Source: Prostheceraeus crozeri (taxonomy: Eukaryota > Platyhelminthes > Polycladida > Euryleptidae). Taken from it: a stretch of 64,000 bases of DNA. The stretch covers positions 248,001 through 312,000 of the forward strand of contig CAJQUW010001733.1 in assembly GCA_907163375.1 (NCBI GenBank), written 5' to 3'. This document shows positions 22,545 to 32,620 of the stretch, piece by piece. The notes under the pieces are model-generated. The model had not been told where the DNA came from. It did no database searches and saw only the letters and a program-made list of their open reading frames with translations. The position numbers were made by a program, and so were the translations under genes. How positions within the stretch are numbered: the stretch's first letter is position 1; each line of letters begins with the position of its first letter.

Positions 22545-22994
22545 TCAAATGGGGATCACATGTAAAAAGTGCCGTCCACAGGTTGGACATGATCGGTTGC
22601 TGCCGGATCCCGCATCAGAATCAAGACATTCCTTATGAAAGACATGTTGACAAGCCCCGATGATCACTTTTGCACGATTGTCTCCCGAACATCCGCACGA
22701 AGAGCACTCCAACCTCGGGTTCACGCGACACGTACCAATGCCAACTTGAGCAGCTAAACCTTCATACTTCGGATCCTGGATCAGCTGAGGGTTGTAGTAC
22801 GGCACCGTGCCATCACCGCAATTAATCATGGCGACGACTTGATGTCGGCATGCTTGAACAGGACATAACAGCTCCTTTTTACTCCGGATGCACTTGTAGT
22901 GAAATCTGTGTCTACAAGGAACCACATCGACTAACAGATTTGGCTGAACGCCCGTCTCGCGACAAAGCAAGCATCGATGTTGTAGTTGGATCAT
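22545..22994 (-). CDS. Tandem RING-type zinc finger protein (putative E3 ligase-like)
   Basis: The 149-residue frame has two complete cross-brace zinc-binding modules. RING1: Cys8, Cys11, Cys27, His29, His32, Cys35, Cys44, Cys49. RING2: Cys97, Cys100, Cys115, His117, His120, Cys123, Cys136, Cys139. Both follow C-x2-C ... C-x-H-x2-H-x2-C ... C, the RING-H2-like order; the last pair of RING1 has four residues between cysteines instead of two. RING domains of this kind recruit ubiquitin-charged E2 enzymes. The product is only the zinc region, so the start may lie upstream: a separate frame (about 23028-23141, starting MILSGPSRRIYAPNPSVP) stops just before, and one frameshift or a short intron would be needed to link it. 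It lies right outside piggyBac element 2. Host gene, exon or pseudogene cannot be decided; the zinc ligands are intact. Confidence 0.6.
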   Translation of the reverse strand: MIQLQHRCLLCRETGVQPNLLVDVVPCRHRFHYKCIRSKKELLCPVQACRHQVVAMINCGDGTVPYYNPQLIQDPKYEGLAAQVGIGTCRVNPRLECSSCGCSGDNRAKVIIGACQHVFHKECLDSDAGSGSNRSCPTCGRHFLHVIPI

Positions 22995-23149
22995 CGCAAC
23001 AATGGAATTGAATTCTCTACGTCTAGCTAAAGCATCTGCGGCAATGAAAAGGACAATCCTTCAATTGCATCTTGAGTACTCGAAGGCGGAACGGATGGAT
23101 TGGGCGCGTAAATTCGTCGACTGGGTCCAGACAGAATCATAGCAGTAAT

Positions 23150-23847
23150 AAGTTGTGCTCCGATCTCCTTTTTCTTGAGCTCGTAGGTTTCTGGGAAAAG
23201 TTCGTTGATGCCTCACCCACCTTAGAACAATAACTATTGTCCTATCAAATAAAAATTCTCATGCATGATAACATGATGGTTCCTGATAATTCCGTGAGGT
23301 TTCTTGAAATTCGGATAAAAAATGTGGTTTCAGCAATAAATTGAAATTTTGAGAAAAATCAAAAAAGTCTGGTCGAAATAGGACATTTTTTAAAATTCAT
23401 AATTAATTGCTCACTTGTTGAAAGACATCATTTCTAAGGTGAGAAAATTGCATCAGTCAGTACCCAGAAGACAATTTTTGGGAGACGAAGACTTATTGAA
23501 TAATTAATGCAATCCTGAAATATATGCTAGTCCAGTTGAAAGTACACGTACGTTTCATGAGCTTTCACAAAGATAGGTTTATGTAGATCACAACGAAATT
23601 TCTTACGAATATAGGCAGAGAGAGAGTGCCTACATGCTTAGGACAGGCTTTTTTGGCACTTTATCTGCCTTGAGCTAAAGCTATCATGAGAACTTTGTTA
23701 GATTGACCAAAACGGAGATCCCAAAAGATGAAAAAATATGAAAATCGGCTTCGAACTAAGGATTTTACAGACGATATATACACGTTCTTTTGACAAGTGT
23801 TGCTAGCCTATGTACAACGGATTTACCCTCTCAATAAGATCTCACCT
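23150..23847. other. Intergenic stretch, nothing recognised
   Basis: AT-rich DNA upstream of the RING frame. No gene, RNA gene or clear repeat was seen. Confidence 0.5.
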
Positions 23848-24118
23848 TTTCCATGAAGACTTGCACTATTATATGCTTCATACAAGAAATTTCCTTGATC
23901 ATCAGCTTGTCCGCTTAAAAGATGCTTGTTAGCAAATATTCATTCTTTTTGCTAATCTAACTTTTTTTGTACTACTTATAAAATGGCTTTTTTGGTAGCA
24001 TATAAATACTGGAATAATTTGTAAAACCTTTGCAAAAAACCGCTCAAATGCTGTTTTGTACCGGAAGAACATAAAATCTGAACTTTTCATATGAAAATTT
24101 TCACTTAACACAGATGAT
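23848..24118 (+). mobile_element. 0.8-kb TIR element, partial copy C
   Basis: This stretch aligns in forward orientation with the second half of copy A, from CATGAAGACTT through GTTAGCAAATATTCATTC to GAAAATTTTCAC, and shares with copy B the word CTTGATCATCAGCTTG (one mismatch). TIRs are missing at both ends, so it is a truncated, old copy. It again lies next to an AGGTGACA-ended element (80 bp to the right), as copy B does at 8.5 kb. Confidence 0.6.
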
Positions 24119-24197
24119 ATTGGCAATTTATTGCATAGATTGCGATTTCAAAAATTGTTTTATCACTTTCGCAGTGAGACTTCGAATACCCTAGACT

Positions 24198-24633
24198 AGG
24201 TGACAAGCAAAGTTGAATTACGCGTTAACCACACGTAAACTGTGCGTAGCTACACATGACCCCAAACATCCGTGGCTATGCGTGACATTTCTGCAGCAGC
24301 TGTCGGCAGTCCTGTTATATAGACTTTGCGTCTCATGTGTCTGCATGTATCAGAGGCTAAACAATGTGATAGGACCTCAATTTCATGCTCAGGGAAGACA
24401 GAACATGCTTAGCGGTTCATCCGTGGTTCAAGCGGCAACGCGGACAACCGTAGACGACGCGCAAACTATAAACGCTCGCCCGCGCGTATTCATAGACATT
24501 TCCTATGTTTTAACAGCATCAGATCAAGTGATTTCTGACTCTTAGTGCAGCGCGTATGTACACGGGTAGAAGAATAGAATGTCTCAACCACGGATGTCCG
24601 TGGGGTTCCGTAATTACGCGCGGCATGTCACCT
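24198..24633. mobile_element. AGGTGACA-ended TIR element, copy 2 (empty site)
   Basis: It starts AGGTGACAAGC and ends GGCATGTCACCT, about 436 bp. It matches copy 1 on both sides of the piggyBac insertion: GAATGTCTCAACCACGG here corresponds to GAATGTCC-TTAA and TTAA-CCACG there. A strong hairpin CCACGGATGTCCGTGG lies at 24588-24603. An open frame at 24213-24545 shares its last 75 residues with the frame of copy 1 but has no known relative. Confidence 0.8.
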
Positions 24634-26450
24634 GGTGTAATTTTATTATTTTCAGAGTGTGATTTCGAAGATCCTTTTTATCTTCGCAATTATTTTCATT
24701 TTCTCAGTGCGATGTTAATTTCTAAAATGTGAAAGATAAGCAATTTATACGTCAGCTTGCATTGAATTATTAGCATTGTTGACCATCCTGATATTCACGT
24801 GTCGGATTACGAAACCGTTATCGAACAGCAAAGAAGTCCATTTGAGTAGGGTAGGCTTACACCGAGTAGTGCGTGCGTTGTCTTGACGCAAAACACAATT
24901 TTTGCCTGTCCCCTCAGACAAGAAAAATCATAGGATTTTTATCATAAATACTGATTCATTTTTTACTTGAAGCATGTAAGGAGTTATTTTCATAGCAAAT
25001 CTGAGTTAGATTTGAAATAGAAGTCGCTGAACATTCAATCTCCCATTTTACTTGTCACCAATCAATGGAAATAAAAACATGATATTGCCATTTTTCAAAA
25101 AAATTTATTTCATAAGATACGGCGAAAGTTGAGATTGGCAAGTCAAGAGAAAACGATTCTTTGAATTCACACACTAATAAGAGGATACACAGCGCTAGAA
25201 TATCAACGTTCAATGGATCATCACTGCTGCGCATTCCAATGCAAATTAGATCTTTACAATAATATTTACAACACGATTATCTCCGGGTACAATAACTAAA
25301 ACATGAGAAAGTCAAATTTACGAAATGTAGAGGCAGGATTCACCCAAACATTAGCCTCTCCTGATTATGCAACACTGAAAACTGGACATCCAACTTCACT
25401 ACGTCTCGATTGGCAGCAGTTAGCCGTTGCCTTCCGATTCTTGTGCATAGCAATAAGGAAAAAAGCAAGCTTCTCTTTACTTCACGGTTGATATCCATTA
25501 CAGCTTAAAAAGTACAAAATGAACGGTACCTCGCTCGGCGTCCATTTTGCATATTTCTTGCTATGATATTTTGCGAGGATAGGGACTGGCAAAATGTTAC
25601 GGGTGAACCGTTTATTTAAACATGATTTCTTTTCTTTGAAGTGCGTCTTAACAGAACCGTATATCAGTTGGTTTTGTGCACAGAAACTCATGGAAAGTTC
25701 AATATAATACGAAAATTAATCCGGACACCTTGTGACCTGTACAATAGCCGAACTTGCATCTAGTTTGCAAACTACCGAATGGCAATTAACATTGCCATTG
25801 AAAGATTTATACGATTAATTTTAGCTAAATGACAAGAGTGAATCATGAACTTGGCACGTCTACCAGATTCAGCATGAAACAAATTTCTGATTAATCGTTT
25901 TACTCAAGCAGCGGTGAAGTTTTATGTCGCTTTATAGATGCTAGCATCATAATTCATCACGAATTCGCCTTAATAAGACGTATATAGAATTCACATGTGG
26001 ATTCATCATGCTCCTTCTGAAGAAATTCAGTATGACAGGGAAATACTATGTTTGAAGTCGTTGCGTCGACAGAAAGTGTAAAGACAGATGGAATACACCC
26101 TTATAGCAAAAATTCATGCGAAAATAGCTCATCAAAAGTGGGAACTTTCACTGCTTCAATAACATTCTAGAAACTTTTGATAAGTGACATTGAACTTTCC
26201 ATGTAAATGAAAATGGCGCAAATTATCAATTTCTTGAATTTGATGATTTGTTCACAGCTTAACGTACAAGATAAAAGTCAGCGATGAACTGCACTGGAAC
26301 GGCGTCCATAATGATGCGTCAAAGAATCCCTCAACTATGAAAAGCATGAATTTGAAGTGGGTAAATAGTCATGAGTTGATATGAATATCATTGCCGCTCT
26401 GTTAGCCATTCAACAAAGAAGGCACCGCTCATACGAAATGGAAACATGAA
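24634..26450. other. Intergenic 1.8 kb, no gene recognised
   Basis: AT-rich DNA downstream of the poly-Ubl gene (which reads leftward). It should hold that gene's 3' UTR, but no convincing AATAAA on the minus strand was found within 250 bp of the stop codon. No repeats or RNA genes were seen. Confidence 0.5.
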
Positions 26451-28712
26451 TTAGTCTTGATCCCTGTAATCTTCATCATCTTCATCATCGTCGTCGTCGT
26501 CAGCTAGTACAGCTCCCCCTACTGCGCCGACGGGCTTTTCACCAGCAGAATCATCATCATCATCACTTTCGTTCTCACGGCTTTCTACAAAATGGGGAAA
26601 TTGCTTCATCAAGTCACCTTCTTTCGGAATATTCAGCCGATCGGGTAGATCATTCTTCTCAAACACTTCGATTTCATTCATGTTCTCTCCAAAGCCGCAC
26701 ATTTCCAGAGTGGCGTGTGTCTGTGTTCTGATGACATCTCCATGAATCCAGGTGATGACCAGATCATCTTTAGTAATATTTGTCTCATTGATAATCCACT
26801 CTCTCAAGATGGACGGGCTGTCTTGAGGATACATATCTTTGTCGTATGCGTAGCATTTGTGCCAAGCGCGGATGCGAAGTGGTCGAATGAGGACGAAAAG
26901 ATCGCCGTCTCTGATTCCGTAGTCTGAGAATGTGAAAGACGGCAACGCCGGAAATCTCTTGTACATAATACGTATTTCGTCTCGGCTAACATTCAAGAGT
27001 TTCTCTGATTCGATCATTTCAGCCAGGCGTTTGAAAGTTGTTGAACTTCTTGCCAATCTCAGCGTTACTTCATTATCTTCATCGATCTTTACTTTCACAT
27101 TGATGGACGGTTCCTTGTAAAGAACCTTTTTGGTGTGCAAATCGAGTTCTCGCAATGTCTTATGATCATCGTTGGGCGATAACATTGTTCCGTTGCGAAA
27201 TAGGACCTGATGCTGCCATTTCTCGTTCTTTCCTACTTTAGCAGCGATCAATTTCCTCAACTCGTGCAACCTCATGTTGGGCAACAACTTCTCAAGGGTG
27301 ATGGGAGCCTCATGTTCGACCCCGTTCTGTTCTTCGTCACTCATATTCTCAGCCAAATGACATTCAATCAGCATCCCAAAATGCTTCAAAGCCCGCTTAT
27401 TGACAATTAATCGAACCCTTCGTTTCTGATCTCTTGGGTTTGTTTTCTTCTTATCGGCCTTTTCACTCTCAACACTGTTGTCAGTGTCACCTTCAGAAAC
27501 AACAACGAATTCGTCGTTTACCCGGCGAACCCGCTTCACGATCGGCTTGTCACGAGGAGGTCTTTTAACAACCATATCAGGACCTTTGTCTAAATCAATC
27601 GGCAACGTCGGGTCATATTCAATCATGACACGAAGATAATGTGATCCCAGGATGATATTCCCGATAGGAGTTTGTTCTTCCTCACTTTTCTCTTCTTCAT
27701 CGGGAATACGGATACCGTTGTACCACATGTAAAACTTGATGTCCTTCAAGTCTGGAGCAGCATCAATCACCGCCTGTTTCAAAGCACGAATGGATTTGGT
27801 GAAGTCGACTTTGATCTTCAGACAAACACTGAATCCGAAGACAGTTAGGACACATTTCGTTCCCACTCGACATGCTCTGAAGCTCCGCCCCTCGTCCATT
27901 CCAATTTCAGCCAATGTCTGACTTGCATCCGATATCTCTTCATCATCACCCTCTCTGAATATCCTGAAATCCTTCACAGCGCAGTCATAGAGTTTAGCGA
28001 AGCGTTCTTTCGTTCGCTGGACGGTATCTTCGGCTTGACAAGCTAGATATTTCACATCATCATTCTCTGTGCACATGAAGACAGGATATCCATCTTCAAC
28101 ACGAAGTCGCAGCACTCTCGCGCGTGGCACTCGCCCCGTTTTCATCGGAATTCTCGTCTCTGCTCGATTCATCCGCATCACAGTGAGAATTTCTTCACGA
28201 ATCTCATCGTGGTTCATCGATTTCTGAACTTTGTTTTCTTCCAGACAGTTTTCAATGACTTTGAGAATCATGTCAGTCTTTCTCAGATGACTACTTTTCT
28301 CTTCCTGACTTGAGTCCACCTTTACTTTCTCTTCCATCTCATCTTCCTCTTTCTCCTCTTCTTGCTCCCCTTCGGCTGGCTTTTTGCTGGATCCCGTTGA
28401 TTCTCCCTTTGAATCTCCGTCATAAGGTAGAGCACAGGCGTCCCTCTCACTGCCTTCATCCGACTCAGAATTGGGTTGTCTCTCAATCCACTGCTTCACA
28501 GCTTTTAAAGGTTCTGTGTCATGCAGGATTTCTCCACTCTCAGCTGCCACAAGCCTGAACCGCTCATCGTACAGGCCACGTTTCAAGGCGAACTCCTTTC
28601 TTATATCACCCACAGTCTTCGCCTCGTCCTTCGGATCAACGTCGAAGAAATCTTCAACTTCATGTTCATCTCCATTATCATCCCTCTTCATAAAACAGAT
28701 GACCACTTCCAT
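26451..28712 (-). CDS. Acidic protein with about six ubiquitin-like (beta-grasp) repeats
   Basis: The 753-residue product, from the ATG at 28712, seems to be built of ubiquitin-like folds in series: about 1-78, 198-285, 286-367, 430-535, 535-612 and 613-690. Each shows the alternation of a beta-hairpin, a helix (for example SIRALKQAVIDAA, 307-319, and LHELRKLIAAKVG, 482-494) and a following strand with a short loop such as WYNGIRI or LFRNGTML, as in ubiquitin. Linkers are highly charged: a Glu/Lys-rich one (about 80-150) and a basic one (about 378-440, VVKRPPRDKP). The C-terminus is poly-Asp and lacks a terminal Gly-Gly, so the protein is not itself a conjugated modifier; a scaffold binding ubiquitin-pathway or nuclear partners is the likely role. 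The coding part has no intron. An in-frame ATG at 28745 lies upstream of a splice acceptor and is probably not used. I do not recognise a named orthologue. Confidence 0.85.
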   Translation of the reverse strand: MEVVICFMKRDDNGDEHEVEDFFDVDPKDEAKTVGDIRKEFALKRGLYDERFRLVAAESGEILHDTEPLKAVKQWIERQPNSESDEGSERDACALPYDGDSKGESTGSSKKPAEGEQEEEKEEDEMEEKVKVDSSQEEKSSHLRKTDMILKVIENCLEENKVQKSMNHDEIREEILTVMRMNRAETRIPMKTGRVPRARVLRLRVEDGYPVFMCTENDDVKYLACQAEDTVQRTKERFAKLYDCAVKDFRIFREGDDEEISDASQTLAEIGMDEGRSFRACRVGTKCVLTVFGFSVCLKIKVDFTKSIRALKQAVIDAAPDLKDIKFYMWYNGIRIPDEEEKSEEEQTPIGNIILGSHYLRVMIEYDPTLPIDLDKGPDMVVKRPPRDKPIVKRVRRVNDEFVVVSEGDTDNSVESEKADKKKTNPRDQKRRVRLIVNKRALKHFGMLIECHLAENMSDEEQNGVEHEAPITLEKLLPNMRLHELRKLIAAKVGKNEKWQHQVLFRNGTMLSPNDDHKTLRELDLHTKKVLYKEPSINVKVKIDEDNEVTLRLARSSTTFKRLAEMIESEKLLNVSRDEIRIMYKRFPALPSFTFSDYGIRDGDLFVLIRPLRIRAWHKCYAYDKDMYPQDSPSILREWIINETNITKDDLVITWIHGDVIRTQTHATLEMCGFGENMNEIEVFEKNDLPDRLNIPKEGDLMKQFPHFVESRENESDDDDDSAGEKPVGAVGGAVLADDDDDDEDDEDYRDQD

Positions 28713-28716
28713 TGAG

Positions 28717-28735
28717 CTGGAAATAAAGAAGAAAT
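28717..28735 (-). other. 3' splice site directly upstream of the poly-Ubl start codon
   Basis: On the minus strand the sequence TTTCTTCTTTATTTCCAG precedes CTCAATGG, giving a pyrimidine tract and CAG four bases before the ATG at 28712. This is a good acceptor and suggests that the gene has at least one 5' UTR intron, with a first exon further right, possibly beyond the element at 28806-30107. Confidence 0.6.
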
Positions 28736-28805
28736 GTAAGTACATAATCTACGAATTATCGCTGTCTGTCGAGGGTGGAAAGTTGTAGCTCTATTGAAAA
28801 TACAT

Positions 28806-30107
28806 GGGAGGCTGGGGTGACTTGGCAGTCTTTTCTTCAAATGCCCATCCCAGCCAAACGACTAAATATTGCAGAGTTCCTTTAGTACGGGTTGACGGAG
28901 AGGAGTGTTAGGAACATTTTTGCTTCAGATAGTTTTGCCGTAAATTATTGTCTTGTCCTCGAAAAATTCAATTACAAAAAAGTTCTAAAACTGCCAAGTC
29001 ACCCCACTATTGGGGTGAGTTGGCAGTAGGGTTGGGGTGAGTTGGCAGTATCATGAAACATTAACAAACTTTTGGTATTATACTGATCTAGGCTTGCATT
29101 ATCATTGCTGCTACAAACACCGCCAAATTAGTTGCAAAACACAATCTTGGCAATTCATATAAATTGCGATAATTCATGTTGCAACGAATCAACAAATAAG
29201 GGTTGGTTTGACGTACCTAGATGTTTCTGAGTCATTTTCCAATGCATAGGCTAGGTGTTAAGATGTGAACTTGTATCAAAAGGAGAGTCACTAACACATC
29301 ACTACCATTAGTTGTGATATGTTGCAGACTACAAGAGTCAATCAACTACTAAGGGCACAAAAAATGATGCTGCCAAGTCACCCCAACCTAAGTAGGCCTA
29401 CGGTTAAATCCTCAGCTCCGGCTAGAATGGTTTACACTATCAGGGGTCATGTATTCTTACCTAATTATAATGTCTTCAACATAGATTTATCTGAAATCTA
29501 TCACAAGGCGCGGTGGCTCATCGAATTACGTATTTTCAAAAGTTGCATTTCTACATTTTAAGTAGGCCAATAGGCCTCATTTTTTGCTCTGAAAAAGTAG
29601 AAGTCCGAAGCAATCTTTCTCTACAGTATTATCATTTCAGAGCTACTTTAAAAAGTAATAGGGATTTCGAATTGTGAAGCATATTATTTGCAATACCAAT
29701 ACTGCCATGTCACCCCAACATGATACTGCCATGTCACCCCAGCATGATACTGCCAAGTCACCCCAACCCCGGTAAGGTAAAAAAATCAGCTCAATTACAA
29801 TGTTAATATGATCTGAATGTTTTATACTGTAGGTGTCCATGCACCATGACCTAAGTAAAATATCTTTAATAATGGTTTATGTCAGATCTATCACAAGACG
29901 AGAATGTCCCAAAAGTTGAGCATTTCCGAAAGTTACGATTTTTGCAAGTAAAATAGTTTTTTGCTCCTAAAAAAAGTACAAGTACAAATAATCCGCAGGT
30001 ATCTTGCTCCAGCATCTTTATTTTAGAGCTACTTCAAAATGTATATTTCGGATTTTTGATTTATAAAGCCTGTCACCCCAACTGCCAAATCACCCCAGCT
30101 TCCCCCA
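28806..30107. mobile_element. 1.3-kb TIR element with repeated TGGGGTGACTTGGCAG words
   Basis: The left end GGGAGGCTGGGGTGACTTGG and the right end (inverted GGGGGAAGCTGGGGTGATTT) are TIRs. Copies of the 16-mer TGGGGTGACTTGGCAG or its complement with 0-2 changes lie at about 28814, 28990, 29014, 29034, 29369, 29701, 29726, 29750, 30069 and 30081. Several are spaced 25 bp. They look like transposase-binding subterminal and internal repeats. No transposase frame is present; no clear target duplication was found. It would lie in the presumed 5' UTR intron of the poly-Ubl gene. Confidence 0.65.
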
Positions 30108-30219
30108 TTGCATTTGGCAGGCATTATTTGGAAATTTCCTATTTAGGCCCGGCAACCTTCATAGATTGCTATGATGTGACGACACAAATATACCTTTTGC
30201 CATAGTTGTTGTCTCAACC

Positions 30220-30720
30220 GGCACAGTTATTGGCAATTCAAGATTTCTACAAGCTTTATGATCACTGCGTCATTCTCATATCTAATGGAAACATTTGCAC
30301 GTTATAGCATGGTCATAGCATTCATTTGTCAAACACATAGCATTCATTTGACAAACATAGAATTCTATGCCTTCAAAACTGGCACAGTTATTGGCAATTC
30401 AAGATTTCTACAAGCTCAATGATCACTGCGTCATTCTCATATCTAATGGAAACATTTGCACGTTATAGCATGGTCATAGCATTCATTTGTCAAACACAGA
30501 ATTCTATGCCTTCAAAACTGGCACAGTTGTTGGCAATTCAAGATTTCTACAAGCTCAATGATCAGTGTCATTCTCATATCTAATGGAAACATTTGCACGT
30601 CATAGCATGTTTTTGACAAACACATAGCATTCATTTGACAAACACAGAATTCTATGCCTTCAAAACTGGCACAATTTGTTGTCAGTGAATAATTCGCTAT
30701 AGAAAATTCGTGTCTTTGAT
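30220..30720. repeat. Tandem repeat, about 3.3 units of 139-161 bp
   Basis: Units start with GGCACAGTTATTGGCAATTC at 30220, 30381 and 30520, and a partial fourth starts at 30668. Each contains CTACAAGCT, CATATCTAATGGAAACATTT and TTCATTTGTCAAACAC. Length differences come from loss or gain of an internal CATTTGACAAACACATAG sub-repeat. No coding meaning is seen. Confidence 0.9.
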
Positions 30721-31964
30721 CGAGAATGTCTGATGCAGTGAACCTGGACTAGAAAAAATGAGAACAATGCGTGTGAAAAACAGGGCTGGGAGTGGAGCGG
30801 GGAAAATGGCAACGTGATTGAAATCATCACTTCTTCTGAGTGTCTTTCCTAATAAGTTACTGAAACTGACGATTCTAAATGCGCTCTCCTATTGAGTTGT
30901 TCATCATATTTTTGCTGTAACATGCATGAGAATGGATTTTCTATAGTGCTGGAACGCTAAATTAATTATCACATTAAGGATGACGAATTCTTATCGTGAT
31001 CATCCTTTCTTGGATGGATACTAATAATCCTAATACTGATGGTCCTAATAATCTGGCATACTTTATTAACGGATAGAGGATAGCTATGCGATTCTCTGAC
31101 ATAGCTCGTGAAATTATTTGATATATCCCTCGGGCTAAAGCCTTCGGGATTTCCCTCCTCTATCCATTACGTAATGCACTGCTAAAAAGTATTTAACATT
31201 ACTTAATTACTTGGTATTCATTGAAAATTGACACAATAAAGTCAGAATTTCTATATTCCGAGCAGTGCCACCGAAATAATCTTGCGTAAATCTTCACAAT
31301 GCACCTTTCGTTTGATTAATTATCAGACATCCTCAGATGGATTTTGAGAACCATAACGGTCCCTCGTATCACCTCAAAGGCAGTGACAGCAAGGAGTAAT
31401 TGGTTTACATCAGAAGCTTTACATGCATCAATTATGTTATCGTATGCGGTTATCATTCTCTCTTCGTCATTGACATTGCTATTGTTACGGTCAGGTTACC
31501 TACGTCACTGTCTCTATTCTGCCTCAGCAGTCAATGTCATATCTACCACGCATGGCAGACATCTAAGTGGTCATCCATGATGCTTGGAAATCAGCAAACG
31601 ATTCAGACGCCTGCTTACTGAATGACAAAAGCGACGGAAGTCGAAAATAGAAGATTGGTATTCATTTACATACCTCCATCCGAAGATTGAACAATGAGAT
31701 GCGGATAGAAATTATACATGCAGTCAAATGATTACTTCTGTGAACAAAACCCCAAAAATCGATGAATCAAAAAAGCAGGCGAAGGAAGAGAAATGTCTCA
31801 CAGCACATAATTATGTGAAAATAGAAGCAAAAGATGGAAACAGAATTTATAGAGAAAAATCCGCGATTAAGAGCTATTTGCTGCCGTTATTTTAACAGCT
31901 AGAGTATGGGCTATCGTCTAACGATGTTTGTCTGTGGATAACGGAAGTGCTTTTCTCATCATAT
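30721..31964. other. Intergenic 1.2 kb, only a weak inverted repeat
   Basis: AT-rich DNA. A weak inverted pair, GGATAGAGGA near 31071 and TCCTCTATCC near 31157, brackets a small hairpin CGGGCTAAAGCCTTCGGG region (31131-31150). No gene was recognised. Confidence 0.45.
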
Positions 31965-32620
31965 GAAGCAAATAATAACAATAATAAACGTTTATTTTCA
32001 AAAATCAATGTCTCAGTATTGAAAATCGTGTGACATATAGTACAACGCCAAGAAATACATTTGTAGAATGAAGTCATAACAAAGTAATAAGTAATGCTGA
32101 ATGAAAGTCAGTATGCACAAAATCCATGATTGAAAAGCTTTGACATGCTTATAATGAAACTGCCGCCGCGAAGAGTAGTTGTGATCGTAGGGAGTCGAAA
32201 ATGTTTGGAATTGACCATGACTGCCAATGCAAGATGATGGAGAGGATGTGCTGAGTCTGAAATAATTCGTTGAAAGAGCTTGAAACTAAGTACTTTGCGG
32301 CGATAATCCAGCGGTAAGAATCGAGAGCAATCACATTTGGACTTTCCGCATGAAATGAGCGTCTCTCTGAATTCTCTCAACATTTTCCTGCAATGTCCTG
32401 GACAGTTCAACAAACAAAGGGGCTCCGTATTCCAGAGTACTTCGAATGCAATTTTGATATATCAATGTTAACTGATCTTCTGGCGAAAGGTCTTTAAGTT
32501 GTCTCAACACATATAAGATGCTCCACTTTTGCAGATGTCATCGATGTGGGATTTGAATTTCAGTTGATAATCAAAAGTGACACCAAGAATGCGCAAACTG
32601 TCTGAAACTTACACGTTAGG
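31965..32620 (-). mobile_element. LINE 3' fragment
   Basis: Reading leftward: LRILGVTFDYQLKFKSHI then DDICKSG (near 32610-32530), the post-palm motif of LINE reverse transcriptases, then IRSTLEYGAPLF, then frame 32413-32108 with LPLDYRRKVLSFKLF and HFRLPTITTTLRGGSF to a stop. The 3' tail shows AATAAACGTTTATTATTG followed by TTATT units. It is of the same family as the fragment at 14965-15460. Two frame changes and one stop are visible; the 5' two thirds are missing. Confidence 0.75.

Noticed and set aside
30721-31964. Weak inverted pair GGATAGAGGA / TCCTCTATCC as a transposon
   Set aside because: Only ten bases match, without target duplication or a second copy in the window.
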